Shown here: piece by piece, positions 60,216-64,000 of the stretch
How positions within the stretch are numbered: position 1 is the stretch's first letter
How the letters are laid out: every line of letters starts with the position of its first letter
From: Lachnospiraceae bacterium AC3007
GTDB lineage: Bacteria > Bacillota > Clostridia > Lachnospirales > Lachnospiraceae
NCBI GenBank assembly: GCA_000621405.1
Contig: JHYK01000005.1
Coordinates: 62,001-126,000 of the forward strand
Length of the DNA stretch: 64,000 nucleotides
Reading direction: 5' to 3'
Made by a program: the position numbers and the translations under genes
The notes under the pieces: generated by a model
What the model saw: the letters and a program-made list of their open reading frames with translations, nothing else
Databases searched by the model: none
What the model was told of the DNA's origin: nothing

Positions 60216-60872
60216 ATGAGAAACAGAAAAACTTGCTTTTTGACAGGGGGCACTTTTATAGCATTGTTTGCATTATTAACCTTGCTTATTATGACAATTG
60301 ATGTTCAGCCGGTCGGTCAAAATGGAACAGATATCGGATTTGCTGGATTTAACGTGGGCTTCCATGATATGACGGGAGTTAACATGACACTTTATACCAT
60401 CACAGACTGGCTTGGGCTGGTACCAATTTTTATCTGCATGATATTTGGCGGCGTTGGCTTTATACAGCTGATTAAGAGAAAGAGCCTGTTTAAGGTGGAT
60501 AAGGATATTATCATTCTCGGAATCTACTACATTATTGTCATCATGGCATACCTTATTTTTGAGATGATACCAATCAACTATAGGCCTATTCCTATAGAAG
60601 GGGTTATGGAGGCATCGTATCCATCTTCTACAACGCTGCTGGTACTTAGTGTGATGCCGACACTGGTGGAACAGGCTGGCAGAAGGCTAAGTGATGATGT
60701 GATAAGGAAGCTGATAGCTGCTTTTGCAGTATTGTTTTCGCTATTTATGGTAATAGGAAGACTTATTTCAGGAGTCCACTGGTTTACGGATATCATTGGT
60801 TCGGTACTATTAAGCATCGGCTTATATTATCTGTATAAGGGGTGTGTTTTATCCTGCAGCAAAGAGGCTTAA
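60216..60872 (+). CDS. PAP2-like membrane phosphatase, divergent
   Basis: A 218-residue protein with about six membrane segments. Three blocks resemble the PAP2 lipid phosphatase motifs: NYRP (motif 1, about residue 123), YPSSTT where PSGH is expected (motif 2) and GRLISGVHWFTDI (motif 3). The His of motif 2 is missing, so activity may be altered. Possible substrates are lipid or undecaprenyl phosphates. The next gene, an XRE regulator with membrane helices, follows after six bases. Confidence 0.75.
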   Translation: MRNRKTCFLTGGTFIALFALLTLLIMTIDVQPVGQNGTDIGFAGFNVGFHDMTGVNMTLYTITDWLGLVPIFICMIFGGVGFIQLIKRKSLFKVDKDIIILGIYYIIVIMAYLIFEMIPINYRPIPIEGVMEASYPSSTTLLVLSVMPTLVEQAGRRLSDDVIRKLIAAFAVLFSLFMVIGRLISGVHWFTDIIGSVLLSIGLYYLYKGCVLSCSKEA

Positions 60873-60878
60873 GAGAGG

Positions 60879-61499
60879 ATGGCAGATATGGAGTTTGGCG
60901 AAAAACTATTGGAACTTAGAAATAGCAAAGGGATGACCCAGGAGGAGCTGGCAGAAGCTTTGTTCGTTTCAAGGACAGCGATTTCGAAATGGGAGTCGGG
61001 CAGAGGTTATCCAAGCATCGATTCGTTAAAAGAGATTTCAAAGTTCTTTTCCGTATCCATAGATGAGCTTCTTTCCAGTGAAAAACTGGTGATTATTGCT
61101 GAAAAAGAAAATAGGGCAAATATTCGCAAGATCCTGGATTATCTTCTTGGGCTAAATGACCTATTGGCGTGTGGGCTGATATTCCTTCCGCTTTTCCCGC
61201 ACCCAGTAGAAAAGATGATTTACGCAGTGAGTCTTATTGAATACAGCGATGATTCAGCTACCATAAGGCTGATTTACTGGATATTGTTTGCATCACTTGT
61301 GGCAACCGGAGTTGTAATAGTGGTTTTAAACCATTTTAAGTTTGAAAAAGCAAAAAGGGTAATGATCACATTATCCATGGGAATCAGTATAGTAACAGTG
61401 CTTGTGCTTGCTATCACCAGGGCAGCGTATGCTACATCTGTAGCCTTTATTTTGATGACCATAAAAGGATTATTGCTACTTAAACGAGAGAAAACATGA
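60879..61499 (+). CDS. XRE family regulator with membrane-embedded C-terminus
   Basis: A 206-residue protein. An N-terminal XRE helix-turn-helix (LRNSKGMTQEELAEALFVSR then TAISKWESGRGYPSID, about residues 10-50) is joined to a C-terminal region with three or four membrane helices (about 90-205). Such membrane-tethered regulators may sense membrane stress. The ATG at 60888 (MEFGEKL) is an alternative start. The stop overlaps the next frame by four bases. Confidence 0.9.
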   Translation: MADMEFGEKLLELRNSKGMTQEELAEALFVSRTAISKWESGRGYPSIDSLKEISKFFSVSIDELLSSEKLVIIAEKENRANIRKILDYLLGLNDLLACGLIFLPLFPHPVEKMIYAVSLIEYSDDSATIRLIYWILFASLVATGVVIVVLNHFKFEKAKRVMITLSMGISIVTVLVLAITRAAYATSVAFILMTIKGLLLLKREKT

Positions 61500-61522
61500 A
61501 TTATATGAGGAGATTTTTGGAG

Positions 61523-62152
61523 ATGAATTCAAATGATTATACAATACGACCTGAGAGAAAAGAAGAGTACAGAGAAGTTGAAAACCTTGTAAGGGAGTCT
61601 TTCTGGAACGTGTATCGGCCGGGATGCAGTGAGCATTATGTGATACATGTCCTTAGGGATGATCCTGCTTTTGTAAAAGAACTTGATTTTGTCATGGAGA
61701 AAGACGGCAAGCTTATCGGTCAGAACATATTTATGAAAACTACCATTGAGGCAGATGATGGAAAGACTATCGACGTTCTTACAATGGGACCGATCGGCAT
61801 CGCTCCTGAGCTTAAAAGAAAAGGATATGGCAAGGCAATCCTGGACTACTCTCTTGAAAAGGCTGCAGAAATGGGCTTTGGAGCGGTGCTTTTTGAAGGG
61901 AATATTGGTTTCTATGGAAACAGCGGCTTTGACTATGCCAGCAAGTTCGGAATCAGATACCATGACCTTCCGGAAGATGCTGATTCTTCATTCTTCCTGT
62001 GCAAGGAGCTGATTCCTGGATATCTTGATGGGATCACCGGTGTGTACCAGACTCCAAAGGGCTACTATGTTGAAGATGCTGATGTTGAAGAGTTTGATAA
62101 GAACTTTCCGCCAAAGGAAAAGCTTAAGCTTCCCGGGCAGATTTTTGAGTAA
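61523..62152 (+). CDS. GNAT N-acetyltransferase
   Basis: A 209-residue acetyltransferase of the longer type. MGPIGIAPELKRKGYGKAI is the acetyl-CoA motif, and VLFEGNIGFYGNSGFDYAS the characteristic turn. The frame opens at 61496, overlapping the XRE stop. The ATG at 61523 (MNSNDYTIRPER) with AGGAG about 10 bases before it is the better start. Acceptor unknown. Confidence 0.88.
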   Translation: MNSNDYTIRPERKEEYREVENLVRESFWNVYRPGCSEHYVIHVLRDDPAFVKELDFVMEKDGKLIGQNIFMKTTIEADDGKTIDVLTMGPIGIAPELKRKGYGKAILDYSLEKAAEMGFGAVLFEGNIGFYGNSGFDYASKFGIRYHDLPEDADSSFFLCKELIPGYLDGITGVYQTPKGYYVEDADVEEFDKNFPPKEKLKLPGQIFE

Positions 62153-62275
62153 ACTATAAGGAAGATATTGATTATGAATGCAATAAGTGCATAATATCCG
62201 AATGTAAATATGCAGATAGCAGTTGTTTATCTGCATATTTTTTGATAATATATATGCAATTAATGGAGGCAATAT

Positions 62276-63334
62276 ATGCACATATTTGATTATGGTTTCT
62301 TGGACGACGGATTATTACCGGCAGAGCTGGTTAATCTTACATCCACAATATCCGCTCTTAATGCGATTTCTGAGGAAAGAAGAGGACGGAATCTGACCGT
62401 TTACACGGAACTGGAAAAGATAGCCCGTATTCAGTCGGTTAAAGGTTCCAATGCTATTGAAGGAATCATTACAACGGATGCACGAATAAAGGAAATCGTA
62501 GAAGGAAACAGTGCACCGGTAAACCACACGGAGATGGAGATAGCCGGGTACAGAAATGCACTGGACGAGATACATGTATCTTTTGAGAAAATCCCGATCA
62601 GTGAAGAGACATTTTTGCATTTGCATCAAGTTATGACTGAGACGGCAGGATATGAAGGAGCGGGCAGGTACAAAACCGACGATAATATTATTGCCGAGAT
62701 AGATGAGTTTGGACGGCGAAGAATTCGTTTTTCTCCGGTACCTGCGACAGAAACGGCTGATGCTATGGAGCAGCTCATCCTTGCATACATTGACGCCAGA
62801 GATAATGCGCGGATCAATAAGCTCCTGCTTATTCCATGTGTCATATTGGATTTTTTATGCATTCATCCATTTGCGGATGGCAACGGACGGGTTTCAAGAC
62901 TGCTGACGCTTCTGCTTATGTATAAGAGCGGATTCAATATCGGCAAGTATGTATCTTTCGAAGAGCAGATCAATAAGTCGAAGGAATACTACTACAACGC
63001 ACTTCAGGATTCATCTAAAGGATGGCATACGAACGAAAACACCTATACAGAGTTTATGAAGAATTTTCTTTCTACTCTATATAAGTGCTATAGGGAGCTT
63101 GATGCAAGGTTTTCCACGGTTAACGGAAAAAAACTGAAGAAGAGCGAAAGGATAGTACAAACAGTACTAAACAGTGTATTACCGATATCCAAGTCCGAGA
63201 TCTGCGGATTCTTACCGGACGTAAGTCCAACTACTGTTGAGGCAGTGCTGGGGAAAATGGTAAAAGACGGATCCGTAAAAAAGATAGGATCGGCCAGGGC
63301 AACGAAATATGTAAATGCAAAACATATCCGTTGA
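62276..63334 (+). CDS. Fic family protein, AMP transferase type
   Basis: A 352-residue protein. The core HPFADGNGRVSR (about residues 196-207) is the complete Fic motif, so it can probably transfer AMP from ATP to a protein target. The inhibitory helix (SNAIEG, matching S/TxxxEG, about residues 60-65) lies before the core, as in self-inhibited class II Fic proteins. A C-terminal winged helix (about 285-352) may bind DNA. GGAGG precedes the ATG. No separate antitoxin gene is needed or seen. Confidence 0.93.
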   Translation: MHIFDYGFLDDGLLPAELVNLTSTISALNAISEERRGRNLTVYTELEKIARIQSVKGSNAIEGIITTDARIKEIVEGNSAPVNHTEMEIAGYRNALDEIHVSFEKIPISEETFLHLHQVMTETAGYEGAGRYKTDDNIIAEIDEFGRRRIRFSPVPATETADAMEQLILAYIDARDNARINKLLLIPCVILDFLCIHPFADGNGRVSRLLTLLLMYKSGFNIGKYVSFEEQINKSKEYYYNALQDSSKGWHTNENTYTEFMKNFLSTLYKCYRELDARFSTVNGKKLKKSERIVQTVLNSVLPISKSEICGFLPDVSPTTVEAVLGKMVKDGSVKKIGSARATKYVNAKHIR

Positions 63335-63353
63335 TTTTTTGTTACCCAAAGAA

Positions 63354-63473
63354 AACGACGTCAAGACTGTAGTTTTGTTGGGCAACAAATTTTCGAAGGC
63401 ATAGGATTATATTGAAATAGGGATAGATGCTGAAGATTACTATAGGATAAAGGATTCAAAAAGGGATACATAA
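63354..63473 (+). pseudogene. Remnant C of an RlmD-type protein tail
   Basis: Forty codons in one frame, VKTVVLLGNKFSKA, an in-frame TAG at 63402-63404, then DYIEIGIDAEDYYRIKDSK, stop TAA. The second half matches remnant A (53471-53638) almost residue for residue (IEI-IDAEDYYRIKDS). Confidence 0.55.
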
Positions 63474-63702
63474 TAATATAATCCTTATTGGAAGTGCTGC
63501 TCTGAAAGGAAATGAAATCGATGATCTGATTGTTGCACCGGAATATCAAGGCCGTGGAATAGGGAGAGAAATCTTTCTCTGGGCATTGGAACATATTTCG
63601 AATGATCCAGTTATCATTCATGTGGCTGACTGGAATAAAAGAGCAATTCAGTTATATAAGAGCTGCGGCTTTGAGATCACGAACACTTTTGAGATAAGTT
63701 GA
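63472..63702 (+). pseudogene. C-terminal remnant of a GNAT acetyltransferase
   Basis: Seventy-six codons without a start. DDLIVAPEYQGRGIGREI is the acetyl-CoA motif and HVADWNKRAIQLYKSCGFE the final strand and helix. The N-terminal half is missing. The sixth GNAT-type sequence in the accessory region. Confidence 0.75.
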
Positions 63703-63704
63703 GC

Positions 63705-63787
63705 TTTGAAATATCTTATACTGTGACTTTGGAATAGCCTACATGTTGACTTTGGAATATCCTAATATTATAATTTAGAATATCCTA
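63705..63787 (+). repeat. Four tandem repeats with a 23-bp period upstream of the ATPase gene
   Basis: The core TTTGGAATATCCTA occurs at 63751, and near-copies at 63705 (TTTGAAATATCTTA), 63728 (TTTGGAATAGCCTA) and 63774 (TTTAGAATATCCTA). All four start exactly 23 bases apart. Between cores the 9-base spacers vary, though GAC precedes units 2 and 3. The array ends 20 bases before the ATPase start codon. Confidence 0.85.
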
Positions 63788-63806
63788 AAACCTGGAGGTT
63801 TTGTTT

Positions 63807-64000
63807 ATGATACAGAGAAATGCTTATGCTGCTCTTATGAGGCTTGCTAAGCAATTTCCGGTCGTTGCCATTACAGGCCCAAGACAGAGCGGAAAGTCGA
63901 CATTAACAAAATATGCATTCCCGGAAAAGAAGTATATTTCCTTTGATGATAAGAATCTAAGAGAACTTGCCAAGTCAAATCCGGGTGATTTCTTAAAAGC
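63807..64000 (+). CDS. AAA_14-type ATPase (partial)
   Basis: The first 64 codons of a protein starting MIQRNAYAALMRLAKQFP. The P-loop TGPRQSGKSTL (about residues 24-34) and YISFDDKNLRELA fit the AAA_14/DUF4143 ATPase family, common in anaerobes and of unclear function. TGGAGG at 63792-63797 sets the start. The window edge cuts it. Confidence 0.85.
   Translation, partial: MIQRNAYAALMRLAKQFPVVAITGPRQSGKSTLTKYAFPEKKYISFDDKNLRELAKSNPGDFLK

Noticed and set aside
49594-64000. A CRISPR array or mobile element in the accessory region
   Set aside because: No regular repeat-spacer pattern, terminal inverted repeats, transposase or integrase was found. The only regular array is the short 23-bp set at 63705-63787, which has no unique spacers of CRISPR length.

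Overview
This 64 kb window looks like part of the chromosome of a Gram-positive anaerobe of the Clostridia, most likely the Lachnospiraceae. Support comes from strong AGGAGG-type ribosome binding sites, the hprK-glcK-murB-rapZ-whiA-crh-like cluster, MutS2, YhaM, RqcP, a CIRCE (HrcA) operator, a rubredoxin-first rubrerythrin and an Fe-S aldo/keto reductase. No ribosomal RNA, CRISPR array, intact prophage or insertion sequence was seen.

Region 1 (1-6.2 kb): ftsE-ftsX (ftsX cut by the left edge) behind a WecG/TagA-like gene on the minus strand, then hup and rqcP on the plus strand, a cyclic-di-GMP phosphodiesterase (degenerate GGDEF plus complete EAL) coupled to a GT-C type membrane glycosyltransferase, and a small YjfB-type protein. 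Region 2 (6.2-20.6 kb): an unknown helical-repeat-like protein, rarA, a LysR regulator divergent from a fucose/arabinose-isomerase-family gene, uvrC, a large single-module nonribosomal peptide synthetase on the minus strand, and a 990-residue membrane-anchored surface protein with InlB-type repeats. Region 3 (20.7-33.9 kb): the carbon-control and cell-wall cluster hprK to crh-like, then fba, a cyclophilin, a Cache-type diguanylate cyclase with a possibly structured leader, a stand-alone sugar-ABC ATPase, an aldo/keto reductase and lon under a CIRCE operator. Region 4 (33.9-49.6 kb): tRNA-Val, tRNA-Gln and tRNA-Leu, a lipoprotein, an AEC transporter, an alpha/beta hydrolase, rubrerythrin, a NYN/OST-HTH protein, a GH13 neopullulanase-type enzyme, a histidine kinase overlapping an HtrA-like protein that has lost its catalytic His and Asp, then mutS2, a response regulator, yhaM and rlmD.

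Region 5 (49.6-64 kb) is different. It is visibly more AT-rich, every gene lies on the plus strand, and most genes are small accessory functions: five intact GNAT acetyltransferases, a transglutaminase-methyltransferase fusion, a flavodoxin and MATE pair under a TetR regulator, an RsgA paralogue, PAP2-like proteins, an XRE regulator and a Fic protein. Between them lie decayed genes (RhuM, TetR, GNAT, a RecG/AlbA-type ATPase tail) and three remnants of one protein tail that resembles the end of Lachnospiraceae RlmD-type methyltransferases. At the right edge an AAA_14-type ATPase gene is preceded by four tandem repeats with an exact 23-bp period.

Common themes are cyclic-di-GMP signalling (one phosphodiesterase, one cyclase), carbon control through HprK and a HPr-like protein with Asp in place of His15, and surface or membrane sensing. 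The most unusual items are the orphan A-T-TE synthetase, the kinase-coupled pseudoprotease, the Crh-like protein, the 23-bp array, the recurring tail remnants and possible structured leaders upstream of the diguanylate cyclase and isomerase genes.
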